From: Ursus arctos | Taxonomy: Eukaryota > Chordata > Mammalia > Carnivora > Ursidae | DNA: 64,000 nucleotides | NCBI RefSeq assembly: GCF_023065955.2 | Contig: NW_026622897.1 | Coordinates: 6,143,001-6,207,000 of the forward strand | Direction of reading: 5' to 3' | In this document: positions 12,562 through 23,644 of the stretch, piece by piece | Numbering within the stretch: position 1 is the stretch's first letter | How the letters are laid out: every line of letters begins with the position of its first letter | Position numbers and translations under genes: made by a program | The notes under the pieces: model-generated | Seen by the model: only the letters and a program-made list of their open reading frames with translations | The model's database searches: none | What the model was told of the DNA's origin: nothing

Positions 12562-12586
12562 AAGCCCAACTGAGTCAGTTGGGCTT
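12562..12586. repeat. Perfect 12-bp inverted repeat around an AP-1-like heptamer
   Basis: Arms aagcccaactga and tcagttgggctt are exact reverse complements separated by one G. The centre is TGAGTCA, which matches the AP-1 consensus. It could form a cruciform. No transposon end was recognised here. Regulatory function is only an inference from the heptamer. Confidence 0.85.
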
Positions 12587-12699
12587 ATACCTTACTCTCT
12601 TTTGTGACTATTTTTTCTTCTTTCCCCAAACTACTCTTCATACATTACTGATTTTACTTCTTTAATATTCTTACATTCCATTCCCAATTATATAACTGT

Positions 12700-13185
12700 A
12701 GTGTAGAATGCTCGTTATCTCTCATTCAACATTTGCTCTAGTTTAACGACCAAATTTTCTAACAACCAGCCTCTCGTTTTCCCAGCCCATTCTGCAAAAT
12801 GCTGCCAAATTATTTGTCCTAAACCTTATCTCTGATTAGCCTACTTCTTTATTCAAGAATATTCAGTGGCTTCCCATTCCTTCTTGGCCAAATTCCAGAA
12901 CATATCATTCTCAGTTTCATTCTATCTTCCACACTTGTTCCCTGGCCCTACCCTAAATACTTCATAGTGTTTACTAAACTGGAAAACTTGGCTTGTATCC
13001 AAGTAGAGTTTGTGTCAAACTAGCAATTTTTAATTTGTTTGGGTATTGGCTTATCTGTCTCACTCACTAGATCATAACTTCCAGGGGCAGGTGCTGTGGC
13101 TGTTTTCAATCATAATTATATCCTCTTATTAATATAGTACCTGGCACATAGCACAGTAGGTAAATTTGGAATGAATAAATATATA
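12700..13185 (+). mobile_element. L2 LINE 3' region, sense
   Basis: Has the L2 order: 'tattcagtggcttcccattc' (the 'ccaatggcttcccat' block), 'ttggccaaattccagaaca', then a deletion, then 'gatcataacttccaggggca', 'tagtacctggcacatagcac', 'gaatgaataaatatat' as the terminus. Confidence 0.7.
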
Positions 13186-13219
13186 TTATGTGATTTGCAA
13201 CCACATAAATTTGTGAGTG

Positions 13220-13430
13220 CATTTCTTATGCCTGGAATATCTTATTTGTACAACTTTGTCTATCGTAATAACTTCTGTGCTTCAATCCTCAAATATTACC
13301 CCTCTTATCAATTGTTTCCTAATCTTTCCCTTCTTATCCTACCTTGTTTCCTTTCTTCATTTCCCCAGCTGAATGTATTCTTTACCTCCTCCTTCTGGTT
13401 GCTGAGAAGTTCTCATATGTCACTTACCAT
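13220..13430 (+). mobile_element. L2-like fragment, sense
   Basis: 'atgcctggaatatcttattt', 'cttcaatcctcaaatattac' and 'tttcctaatctttcccttct' parallel the L2 block 'ctggaatgctcttccc...tcagctcaaatgtcacc...ccttccctga'. Diverged. Confidence 0.4.
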
Positions 13431-13544
13431 ATATTAGTATCAAATTTTGGACATTTGCACACTATTACCTCCAACCAGCAGTGGATCTTTTATGCTCTCT
13501 TTGGACCCATTTTTCTCAATGATTCAGATAGATATGTAGAAAGC

Positions 13545-14240
13545 ATGTTTATTACATTTGCAGATGACATGAAACTGGGAGAGAAGCCAATTGCCTTGGT
13601 ATTCAAGAAAGTCTAGAGAAGCATGAAGAGTCGACTGAATCTAAATTAATGAAAAATGTGCATTTTGCACAAAGGCTTTAAACCAGCTGTATAAGTACAT
13701 GACGGGAAGCATGCAGATTAGCAAAAACTTAAAAATCTTGGTTGACAGTTGATCCAGTATGGAAAGGGTGATGTGGCTGCCAAAGTGCTGAAGCAGTCTT
13801 GATTTTGGATTATGGATATATTGATAGACTACTGAATGAAGGAGGTGATAATTCTTTACCTTAGACTGAACTGTCCACAGATCTTGAAACACTGGGACAT
13901 ATTAAATAGAGAAGGACCAGGATTCTGAAGTATCTGGAAACCAATTGGTCATGGCCTATATAAGTAACTGGAGATATTTCACCTGGAGTGGGGTCATGAT
14001 AGCTGTATTTTACATGATAGATGAAGTTTACTGAAGAAAGATAGAAAGCTATGGGAGGCCTTTGGGGAATCAGAAAAGGATGGAACATTCTGTTGGCCAG
14101 AGCTGTCCCAGGTAGAATTGACATCCTCCAGAGAATGAGTTTCCTGTCCCTGAAAATGCTCAAGTAGAAGCTGGGTAATGCAACTAAATAGTTTCGAAGG
14201 TCTTTTATACCTCATAGTGCTAAGATTCTAGATTTTATTA
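13545..14240 (+). mobile_element. L3/CR1-clade LINE relic, sense
   Basis: Contains the RT codons for FADDMKLG (13557-13580), matching the CR1-type 'FADDTKLG' box. CR1/L3 landmarks follow in order: 'gtgcattttgcac', 'tggttgacag', 'gggtgatgtggctgccaaag', 'catgatagctgtattt', 'gaaaatgctcaagtagaagctgg' (positions 14152-14174) and a 3' end near 'ctaagattctag'. Known from family knowledge: the L3/CR1 clade died out early in mammals, so this is a very old fossil. Many indels, no intact ORF. Confidence 0.7.
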
Positions 14241-14673
14241 TATTTTCTTATTTCTTATGAAGATGAGAGGGAAATTTCTTCTATATTCATTTATTGAAAC
14301 ATAAATCAGAGACTTTAAATGTCCTTAGTACTATGTTCTTCCAGGTACTGGGGATATAATGATGAACGCATAATTTTGACTACTCGAGGAAATCGATATA
14401 AAATAATAATTGTAATATGTTTTGATGAGAGCTGTAGAAGTACTTAGGAGATGCTGTGGGAATATAGAGGAAGGGCATGTATCTTTTCTTGGATGATCTA
14501 ATGGAGTGAAGCCTTGAGTCATTTGAGACATTTAAGTGAATGGGAACATGTCAGGAACATAGAAGGTCTATAAGTTCTGGACCACTGGGTGGGTTAGTCT
14601 CAGTAGATTCAGGTGAATGTATACAGGGGCAAGTAAATTAATTCTCTTTAGTGGTCCAAAGATTTTTTTTTTC

Positions 14674-14699
14674 AGTATTTCTTTTATAAAAGAAATACT
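14674..14699. repeat. Perfect 26-bp palindrome, no spacer
   Basis: Left arm agtatttctttta and right arm taaaagaaatact are exact reverse complements with no central spacer. AT-rich, lying 17 bp left of an antisense SINE tail. It matches neither the SINE nor the L2 I recognise around it. Confidence 0.9.
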
Positions 14700-14716
14700 T
14701 GTTCATTTTATTTTTT

Positions 14717-14880
14717 CAAAGATTTATTTATTTTTGCAAGACAGAGAGAGAGCGAGAGAGAGCGAGCACAAGCAGTGGGAGGGGCAGAGGGAGAAGCAGA
14801 CTCCCTGCTGAGCAGAGCAGGGAGCCCAATGTGGGACTCAATCCCAGGACCCTGGGATCATGACCTGAGCAGAAGGCACA
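14717..14880 (-). mobile_element. SINEC, antisense, head-truncated
   Basis: Tail 'aaagatttatttatttttgc' at left, body with (AG)n and 'gaagcagactccctgctgag', ending at the 'gacctgagcagaaggca' segment. The tRNA-like head is lost and a second SINE in opposite orientation starts immediately. Confidence 0.85.
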
Positions 14881-15087
14881 GTTGGTTAAGGGGCAGACTC
14901 TTGATTTTGATTGGGGCCATGATCTCAGGCTCCTGAGACTGAACCTGCTTCAGGCTCTGAGCTCGGTGGGGAATCTGCTTGAGGTCCTCTCTCCCTCTCC
15001 CTCTGTCCCTCCCCCCCACTTGAAGGCATGCACTTTCGCATGTGCTCACTCCCTCTCTCTAAAATAAATAAATAAATCTTTAAAAAG
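14881..15087 (+). mobile_element. SINEC, sense, abutting an antisense SINEC
   Basis: Starts inside the head at 'gttggttaaggggcagactc', runs through the body and CT-rich stretch, and ends 'aaataaataaataaatcttt'. Lacks the first 20 or so bases, so both heads were lost at the junction. With 14717-14880 it makes a head-to-head inverted SINE pair. Confidence 0.85.
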
Positions 15088-15574
15088 GAAAGCTCAGTAA
15101 ATCAAAAATGTATAGAGAAGGAAAGAATCTGTAGTTCTGCTCCGAGAGAGTGCTCTATTAATATTTTGGGTGCTGCATTGTAAAGTAAGGAGGCTTGCTG
15201 GGTGGACTTGTAGTTTCAGGAGGTGATCTGGGAAGACCTTTCAGAGGGGATGGTAAATAAGCAGAAACCTGCAGAATGAGGAGTGGTCAGGCAAAGGAAA
15301 AACTGAGTGTTAAACTTTGCAGATGGGCAGACGACATTTACATTTCATTCCTAGCACATTGGAGAACCTCAGGGGGCTTTTAAAGCAAGAGCAGCATGAC
15401 CTGGTTTATGGTTCTGAACTATGAGTGCTACGTGGGGAATAGACTGAGGTGGAGTATGGGGCCCAGGTCGTAGCAGCGACTAGTTGATAGGCTACTGGAA
15501 TAGTCCCAGCCAGAGCTGATGATGGCTCAGCCTAGAGTAGTGGGAGAGTGACAGACAGTCTGGAATTTTTAAAA

Positions 15575-15660
15575 AGAGAGACTGAGGCACCAGGGTACTC
15601 AAGTCGGTTAAGCCTCTGACTCTTGATCTCTGGATCCTGAGTTCAGGCACTGCCTTAGGC
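15575..15660 (+). mobile_element. SINEC 5' fragment, sense
   Basis: 'gaggcaccagggtactcaag', 'tcggttaagcctctgactct' and 'ctgagttcaggcactgcctt' match the tRNA-derived SINEC head. The 3' body and tail are absent, and L2 sequence resumes at 15661. Confidence 0.65.
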
Positions 15661-15949
15661 GATAGAACTAATTGGACTTTGTGATTACATGTAGGGTGTG
15701 ATGAAAAAGTGAAAGAATAATTTATCATTTTATATCAGAAACCGATTGTATCTGTCAATTATTTTCATAGTTAGTACAGTTACCATAAAGTAAAATCCAT
15801 GTAGTTTTCATTACAGGGTGTGGTTTCAGTCATTCTTAATTGTTGTAAAAAAATATTGAGTTAACTGTTCCCCCCAGATATAGTTATAAGCATATACTTG
15901 GCCTAAGTGGGCCTTATCTGACATTTGAAATAAATATTCTTTTGCTCTT

Positions 15950-16480
15950 TTGTTGTACAAATCTTCCTCTGAAGATTACTTTATCAAAGCTTTTTTTTTT
16001 AAAGTGTTCTTTTCATATTAAATGAGTAATGATTTGGTTTATTGTAGAAAGTTTAAAAAAATGGTGGACAGAGAGATCATAAAAAAGATCATTGATAATC
16101 CTGTTACCTAGATGTATACCTGTTAATGTTTTGTGGTAGAAATTTTCAGACAAGGGTAGATTTATATGGAGCTAATGAAACTGACATTAAGTCCCTTTGC
16201 AGGCTCTGATAGGAGTTTTGTAGTCATCATTTTGTATTCTTTACCTGAAATGGTCAGTCCCCATATTGTATAAAATTTAGGCTGTACAAAACTAGGATCC
16301 AGTCCTATTTCCAGATACTTTATTTACAAGTAAATTTCACTTTATAAAAAATAGGATCATACTTTTATTCGCTTTTATTTCCTGAATTATTATCAGTGTT
16401 GTTCTATGCTGGTGAATTATCTATAATCATTTTTATGGGACATTATCTTTGGTTACATGCCGGTACCATAATGTAGTTAA
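15950..16480 (-). mobile_element. Probable old L1M 3'UTR, antisense
   Basis: The sequence order 'ttattgtagaaagtttaaaa', 'aataggatcatacttttatt' and 'gtaccataatgtagttaatt' resembles antisense old L1M 3' sequence. Low certainty. Confidence 0.4.
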
Positions 16481-16754
16481 TTAAATGACCACTTTTGAGA
16501 CATTGACACTACATAAGACTTTTTTTTTTTTTTCCCTATTTGTGTTTGATACTCATCAAATTCGTGCTCTGGATCTCTTACTAGAAGGGACAAATTGTCT
16601 AGAATGCTCTGATGAGGTGTTCTGGAGTATTGCTGTCTACATGGCTATTTCTAGGAGAAGAAATAAAATACTGGGTGAATCATTTGTTTCCTCAATATGT
16701 CTCTTCCTGTCAGAGTAGTATTGTGGCTTTAGGAGAAGTTTGCTGTGATTTTTT

Positions 16755-16942
16755 TTTAAAGATTTTATTTATTTATGTGATAGAGAGACAGCCAGCGAGA
16801 GAGGGAACACAGCAGGGGAGTGGGAGAGGAAGAAGCAGGCTTCCAGCGGAGGAGCCCTGATGTGGGACTCGATCCCGGAATGCCAGGATCACGCCCTGAG
16901 CCGAAGGCAGACGCTTAACGACTGCGCTACCCAGGCGCCCCA
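16755..16942 (-). mobile_element. SINEC, bear-type, antisense, perfect TSD
   Basis: Complete element with tail at left and head 'cgctacccaggcgcccca' at right. TSD gctgtgatttttt at 16742-16754 and 16943-16955, perfect over 13 bp. Near consensus, consistent with a young insertion. Confidence 0.95.
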
Positions 16943-17195
16943 GCTGTGATTTTTTAGAGTCAATTAGATTTTCCATAATATGGAAATAAGTAAATTAAAA
17001 ATTCTATAATGTTTAAAACTTTTTCAATTAATAACATGCTCCTTAGAATTATTAAGCCAGTTTAAAATATCTCTGGCTACTTCAAAAAGATAAAAATAGA
17101 TTGGGTGGATGAACTCTTACATACAGTATTTGCAACATGCTTATTAGATACTCACAGCAGCAGGGAATCTTAATGAGGAAGCCAGTGATCTAATT

Positions 17196-17396
17196 TAAAG
17201 ATTTTATTTTATTGTATTTATTTAAAGAGTGCATGTGTCGGAGCAGCGGGGAGGAGCTGAGGCTGAGGGCGAGATCTCAAGCAGACCACATGCTGAGAGC
17301 AGAGCCCCGACAGGACTCAATCTCATGACCCTGAGATAATGACCTGAGCTGAAATCAAGAGTTGGTTGCTTAACCAACTGAGCCACCCAGGCACCC
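17196..17396 (-). mobile_element. SINEC, antisense, older
   Basis: Tail 'aaagattttattttattg', body 'gagatctcaagcagaccaca' and head 'gttgcttaaccaactgagcc', 'acccaggcaccct'. Diverged. Possible degenerate TSD 'agtgatctaattta' / 'agtagtctaaaaata'. Confidence 0.85.
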
Positions 17397-18229
17397 TGCT
17401 AGTAGTCTAAAAATACTATATGGAGATAATTTTGAGAATCCAACAAATGCCTAAAAATGTGATTTCAGCCACAAGATGAAAATTATACTGCAATTTTTAA
17501 ACTAACAAAATATGTTAAAGATGAATAAATTGGTTTTCAGATAATAGTGCAAGCCCAATCAGGTATCACTGCATGAAATGACTTAATACAGATAAATGTT
17601 AAGATAACCATTTGAATGTAAGTGTTAAAAACTATTGCTCATCAAAGGGTTTTGGGTATTTTCTGGTTTATGAGCTGTTTCTGTGAGGTGTCTGCTACTG
17701 TATTTTTACCACTGGTGAGATAATTAAATGTGGAGGATTGGTGACTCCCAGGCAAAATGGTAGAAGTGGACTGATGTGGATAGTGTGGAGAGGATATTTC
17801 CAACTCATGGAGTTGCTACAGTGTAATCAAGTTAGAAAGCCCATAATCCAGCTCAAAAGCCAGAAAGAGAAATTCTAAGGAGATGGAAACTAAGAGGAAG
17901 AGAAGCCAGAGTAGGAGAACAGTTTACATCGGAAAGACCCTCCAAGCCACTGAAACTTGATGGAGCCTAACAGGCTAGAGTTTAACCAAAGATGGGGGAG
18001 GGTGAGTGGAAGCCAAGGCCAAGGATCCTGTGTACCTGGAAGTGAGTCCTCTGCCTACACTCGGAGCTGGGAAAGACTTAATCAGGGCCGAGAGCAATCT
18101 GTCCATTGGCCCAGGGACACAGCAACCAGGGCAGGTAACTTGGGTAACAAGTAGAAAAAGTCATCTGAGAGGAAAAGGAAACTTGAGCCTCTTCTGGAAG
18201 TGTGGGAGTTGAACCAACAATGTTTCTTT
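17397..18229. other. Unassigned DNA, no gene seen
   Basis: Two overlapping plus-strand ORFs at 17957-18154 and 18006-18212 (65 and 68 codons) lack any recognisable motif and are likely chance. Confidence 0.4.
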
Positions 18230-18345
18230 TTCAACAAATACTCATTTGTTGAATATTTATGTTAAGACCAGCCATGGATTGTTCTAAGTTCTTCACAAAC
18301 ATTAACTTATTTAATCCTGATAATGACTTTCTGAGAAAAAACTGG
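18230..18345 (-). mobile_element. MIR SINE, antisense
   Basis: 'tggattgttctaagttcttc', 'acaaacattaacttatttaa' and 'tcctgataatgactttctga' are the reversed MIR 3' half ('...cattaactcatttaatcctcacaacaaccc' in this orientation). 18230-18253 holds a perfect 10-bp inverted repeat (ttcaacaaat / atttgttgaa, 4-base loop). Confidence 0.65.
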
Positions 18346-18882
18346 TTTAGTGAAAAGAGGCAAACACCAAAGTACTCCATGGGGTCTCCTCCACAGCTTA
18401 GCTGCACCAAGCTCCTGTGGGAAATAACTCCTGCTGAAGATGCGCTAAGCTGAAAATTATAAAGCACGAATGAAAACAACCGTAACAGAAAATCAGCAGA
18501 CACAATAAAGAGAAATCATTTTCATTCACAGATAATAGACTACTGTGTGGAAATGATAACATTTTCTAGGTGATGGAAATTGAAGTTTTGATATTTTAAG
18601 TGACCTCTGTTATGAGGGCACTCCGTGGAGAGCCAAGGTTAAAATCTGAATTCCAGAGACCAACCTCTTGGTCACTAGCCTCTAATGTGTTTTTTTCTAC
18701 AAAATTCAATTCCTTACAAATTCCATATATATTTGCCAAACTCTGGATCCATAGACATCTCTAAATATAATTACAGAGACACATTTCTGTCAATAAATAA
18801 CCATAGCTAAGTGAAAAGTGCTACTTAAAAGAAATACACACCTAAACCCAGGTAAGCTCCCTCTCAATGTAAAGTATACATG
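18346..18882. other. Unassigned DNA
   Basis: No gene or named repeat recognised between the MIR relic and the L1 insertion. Confidence 0.4.
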
Positions 18883-18895
18883 TCATTAATTTCTT

Positions 18896-20157
18896 TTTTT
18901 AAAATATTTTTTTATTATATTATGTTAGTCACCATACAGTACATCCCTGGTTTTTGATGTAAAGTTCGATGATTCATTAGTTGCGTATAACACCCAGTGA
19001 ACCATGCAATACGTGCCCTCCCTACCACCCATCACCAGCCTATCTCATTCCCCGCCCCGAAGCCCTCAGTTTGTTTCTCAGAGTCCATAGTCTCTCATGC
19101 TTCATTCCCCCTTCTGATTACCCCCCTTTCTTTATCCCTTTCTTCTCCTACCGATCTTCCTAGTTCTTATGTTCCATAGATGAGAGAAATCATATGATAA
19201 TTGTCTTTCTCTGCTTGACTTATTTCACTTAGCATTATCTCCTCCAGTGCCGTCCATGTTGCAGCAAATGTTGAGAACTCGTTCTTTCTGATAGCTGAGT
19301 AATATTCCATTGTATATATGGACCACAACTTCTTAATCCAGTCATCTGTTGAAGGGCATCTCGGTTCCTTCCACGATTTAGCTATTGTGGACAACGCTGC
19401 TATGAACATTGGGGTGCATATGGCCCTTCTCTTCACTACGTCTGTATCTTTGGGGTAAATACCCAGTAGTGCAATGACTGGATCATAGGGTAGCTCAATT
19501 TTTAACTTTTTAAGGGACCTCCACACTGTTTTCCAGAGTGGCCGTACCAACTTGCATTCCCACCAACAATGTAGGAGGGATCCCCTTTCTCCACATCCTC
19601 TCCAGCAATTGTTGTTTCTTGCCTTGTCAATTTTTGCCATTCTAACTGGCGTAAGGTGGTATCTTAGTGTGGTTGTGATTTGAATTTCCCTGATGGCTAA
19701 TGATTTTGAACATTTTTTCATGTGTCTGTTAGCCATTTGTATGTCATCATTGGAAAAGTGTCTGTTCATATCTTCTGCCCATTTTATGATTTGTTTATTT
19801 GTTTCTCGCATATTGAGTTTGAGAAGTTCTTTGTAGATCTTGGATACCAGTCTTTAATCTGTAGTATCATTTGCAAATATATTCTCCCATTCCGTGGGCT
19901 GCCTCTTATTTTTTTTGACTGTTTCCTTGGCTGTGCAGAAGCTTTTTATCTTGATAAAGTCCCACAAGTTCATTTTATCTTTTGTTTCTCTTTCCTTTGG
20001 AGATGTGTCTTGAAAAAGGTTGCTGTGGTTGATGTCGTAGAGGTTGCTGCCTATGCTCTCCTCTAGGATTGTGATGGATTCCTGTCTCACATCGAGGTCT
20101 TTCATCCATTTAGAGTTTATCTTTGTGTATGGTGTGAGAGAGCAGTCAAGTTTCATC
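18896..20157 (-). mobile_element. 5'-truncated LINE-1, antisense, perfect 13-bp TSD
   Basis: The left end is the L1 poly(T) and 3'UTR ('accatacagtacatccctgg'). The right end stops within ORF2. TSD tcattaatttctt at 18883-18895 and 20158-20170 is perfect. It has the same 3' terminus type as the full-length copy at 26811-33342, so it belongs to a related, fairly recent carnivore L1 lineage. Confidence 0.93.
19167..20156 (-). pseudogene. LINE-1 ORF2 C-terminal 330 codons, one nonsense codon
   Basis: A single reading frame covers 20156 down to 19167, broken only by TAA at 19854-19856 where the sister copies have a Lys codon (TDKRLVSK context). It encodes the post-RT region: [22 protein letters not shown], the Cys motif (CWRGCGERG...LLHCWWEC) and the [11 protein letters not shown] tail. 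The endonuclease and RT domains are absent through 5' truncation, so it has no autonomous activity. It is the best preserved ORF2 tail in the window. Confidence 0.9.
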
Positions 20158-20170
20158 TCATTAATTTCTT

Positions 20171-22954
20171 GCTCAAGTTTTCTCTTCTTCTAGTTCCAAA
20201 TTTAGCATAACTTCTCCCCAAAGGCAGAAATCTTAGGAGCTGCCTGATGTCCTCCCTCCAGATATGGCAAAGCCTTCCTGATCTCCTTGGCCATGTGAGA
20301 GCAGAGGTGTAGTTTTCTTCCTTCAGTCTCTGGTAATCACAAAGCTTAGTGCCAACAGTGGGTATGCATATTTTCCCCCTCACCATCTGTATAGGAAAGC
20401 ATTTCAGCTGTCAGTCCTCTCTCAAAGTGAATTAAATCCTATGAAAGAAAACATGGTACTGTGGTCTGAACTTGATTCCCTCAGGTTTTCTCCATCAGGG
20501 GCCACTTCCTTGGTTACTCTAGGCAGACACCATTTTGTACACTCATTCCATTCATGTTCCTCCTTTGATAATGCCTCTCTGCATCCAGCAAACTTTTTCT
20601 CTCCAAACTTTGATTTGCGAAGGCCCTGAGCTCTCTCCGTGTGTTGCCTAGAATGGCTGTTAGGACACAGTGCTTAGTCACATGCAGCCATTTATTTACC
20701 TCACATTTCACTTCAACTACATCCTTCACCCTCTTAACATCCTGCATTGATGTTTACTCTGGCTTAATCCACTATGGACTTTAAGGTACTGTCCTGATCA
20801 GAGATACCTCTTAACCTATGGTTCTCATTGTCCTTACCCCATGGAGCCCAGCCCTCTGCTTGACCAGGCAGATATACATGCCCGTTCTTGCACTTGACCA
20901 ACTCTGTCACCTTTATGCCACTATAAATGTGGCTGTGCTCCCACCCTAACGTGGGATTTTCTCCTTTGCCTTTATTGCTAAACTATTTTCTTTTCTCTTT
21001 GGAAGGCCTTCATCTGTGATATTTTCAAGGTTCTATTAAGCTCAGAAATGCTATGGTTCCTCCTCAGAGCCTTACAGATCAGTGCCTGTTGGCTTTGACA
21101 GTTGGAGACCCTCCCACTGCAATCCCCTCTCACCTTGTCCTCTTCCCTATATCAGCCACCATCATCTACATGAACAGATGCCCCTCTGAAGTCCAATAGA
21201 ATGGACAGGCTTTTCTCTGAACCTTCCTGCCATCTTGGGGAGAACAGTTGAGAATGGGGCAAAATGCAGAAAGACAGTTGTTTAAAACAGGGCTACATTG
21301 AATTGTGAAGATAAAGCTTTTTTCCCCTGTACTTTCTGCCTCCATTGGAACTGGGGGCCTAAGGGTAAGGGGAGAACATTTAAATAAGGTAAAGACAGTT
21401 ATTTTTTTCTGCACACAGAAGGAATTGTGTATAATTTTGACCCATGGTCCATTGCTCTTTGGGAAGATTCAAAAAGAAGACGTGTAAGAAGTGCCTTGCT
21501 CAGCAGGTGGTACTCAGAGTTCAATGAGAGTTGATTTATTCTCATTTATAAATTGATAGGAGGTCCTGACATTTTTAAGAGGCTTTTTCTGCTGCTGAAA
21601 ACTCAGAACATCTGTCTGACAGCCAGGAAAAAGCTTTTCTTAAAACAACCAGGGCCTCAAAGAGGGACAAAAATAGAAATGAGAATCATAGGAATAGCAC
21701 ACAACTTCCTTTTTCTCTTCTCTTACAGTAGCCCGAGTAAATGAAATACGTTAGCAGATATGGATGGCTTGTGAGTGGCTATGAAAGCCACCCCAGGTCA
21801 CCATGATTTCTTAGGCCTTATGGCTCGCCACACAGCTCCTCCTCACCACCATTATGGTCTCAGTGTGGGGCTCTGAGGCACTCACTTTTTACTGCCAATT
21901 AGGAAAGGGACTTTCCCCTGATGGGTCATGCTGGCTCTATAAAATTTTCTGAAAGAATCCTTTGAGTCCTGTAGGAATGGAACTGTTCTCAGTGATACCA
22001 TTGGAGACACATAGCTTTTTATAGGATTTGCTCTCAAAAACAGTGTTCAGTATCAAAGATAAAAGAAGATAATTCCTCATCGGCACACTTTACTGTTCCT
22101 GGCTATCCCGAGGGCTGCACGATAGCGTTTGAGGTTGTTGGTGACTTACTCTCAATGTAGATAAAGTCACAAAATAAAAGTTGAACAATATTAATTAGGT
22201 CTGGGGTCAGGAAGAGCCATTGGAGACAGGACTGCATTGGAAGAGCATTCCTTGTCACGTAATGTGTCACTGTTTCCTTCTAAGCTCTGTGGAGCCTGGA
22301 GCTCTGGGGATGATGCCTGACTGGAACACTCCTTTTAAGTTACAGGACTGATAATTACATGGCAGCTCTTTCCAAGGGGATGTATCTAAACTGGGCCTGA
22401 TTGAAATTACATTAAAACTGAAGATTTTTTTTTCCCTTAAAGGTTTGAATATATCTGAAACCTATTTAACATATTTCTGTTTTTTGAAATTTTCATAAAT
22501 CTTGAGGTTATTCTGTCTTTGATGTGTAATTTTAGGGTTTTAGCAATCTAGTGACCGTGTAATCTCAAATCCCAAATGAGACCATTTGATAGGATATGCT
22601 TTTTGAGTCAGGTAGATGTTGTTTAGATGTCATGCTACAAGATCGTTTGTCTAGACTTAAAAAATATTTTGGGGAAATAATAGATGTCATAGTTGCAACC
22701 AGGACTTCCAGAATTTTGGACAAATTATTGCCATTTCTTTCATCTCTGTGAGCATCAGTTTTCAAATTGGCAGAGCTATTTCTTCTGAAGCATGAATGTG
22801 AAGATCAAGTGCAATAATATTTATGAAAGAACTTTCAAATAAATAGCATAGTGTACAAACTCAAAGTTCTACAGAAAACTGCTACTTGGTATAGTCATGG
22901 TACTAGGGAGCTTAATAAGAAAGGGTGGCCAAGACTCTGTATAGGAAGGAAAGG
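20171..22954. other. Single-copy-looking DNA, no gene seen
   Basis: 2.8 kb with no repeat I can name and no ORF with a recognisable domain. The longest frames (for example 21166-21414 minus, 22565-22765 minus) look like chance. No splice-bounded exon could be argued for. Confidence 0.45.
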
Positions 22955-23130
22955 GAACCAATATTTTTAGGGGTCTGTAGTGTGCCTGGTATTTATCACC
23001 CATGATCTCATTTAATCTTTAAACAGTCCCTGCTGTTAATCCTCACTTTATGTGCAAACTGAACCTCACACACTTTTGTAAACTGCAAACCTATGACTGA
23101 GACCCCAAAGCCAAAGCTTTTCCCACTGAT
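22955..23130 (-). mobile_element. MIR SINE, antisense
   Basis: 'tagtgtgcctggtatttatc', 'atgatctcatttaatcttta', 'aacagtccctgctgttaatc', 'actgagaccccaaagccaaa' and 'gcttttcccactgatgc' trace MIR in reverse complement over nearly its full length. Confidence 0.75.
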
Positions 23131-23435
23131 GCAGTTAGTACAGTGTAAGTATATCTGTCAGTGAAGAACTTCTCCAACATTTGTTGGGTTGCACATCTTC
23201 TGGTGGTGGCTTGACAGGATTCCAGAGTGCTATTTCTGAGTTGTATCATGTGGAAAATTCTCAGTTCTGTAAGGTGCTTAATTTTGATATGAGTTTCATG
23301 GCCTTCATTTTTCCATATTCTGTTCTTTTTAACTAAAAATCACGAAATGTTTCACATAGCCAAAAGAACGTATCTTGCATGTAAACATGATGTCAAACAC
23401 GACATACCCACTCTCCAGTTTAAGATATAGAGTAT

Positions 23436-23437
23436 TT

Positions 23438-23496
<59 letters not shown>

Positions 23497-23604
23497 CCTT
23501 TCCTTCCTTTTCTTTCCTTTCTTTCCTTTCATTCTCTCTTTCTTTCTCTCTCCCTTCCTTCCTTCCTTCCTTCCTTCCTTCCTTCCTTCCTTCCTTCCTT
23601 CCTT
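23436..23604. repeat. Compound pyrimidine microsatellite (TTTC)n, (CCTT)n
   Basis: (TTTC)n about 23436-23493, mixed C/T 23494-23550, (CCTT)n 23551-23604. An 11-base direct repeat (agagtattttc) flanks it at 23429-23439 and 23615-23625. The ORFs across it encode only Phe/Ser/Leu or Lys/Glu/Arg runs and are not genes. Confidence 0.95.
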
Positions 23605-23644
23605 CATTTTTTTAAGAGTATTTTCAGTACTAGTTTAAGACAGA

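Larger units (their letters stand above)
14285..15730 (-). mobile_element. L2 LINE, antisense, split by SINEs
   Basis: 14285-14540 carries 'ttcatttattgaaacataa', 'ccaggtactggggatataat' and 'gagctgtagaagtacttag'. 15130-15570 carries 'gaagacctttcagagggga', 'gcagcatgacctggtttatg', 'ggctactggaatagtcccag' and 'gctgatgatggctcagc'. 15661-15730 carries 'gtagggtgtgatgaaaaagt'. Together they retrace the L2 3' region backwards. The three pieces are separated by SINE insertions at 14717-15087 and about 15575-15660. Confidence 0.6.

Noticed and set aside
23329..23638. ORFs of 87-92 codons rich in Phe/Ser/Leu or Lys/Glu/Arg
   Set aside because: They are translations of a TTTC/CCTT microsatellite.
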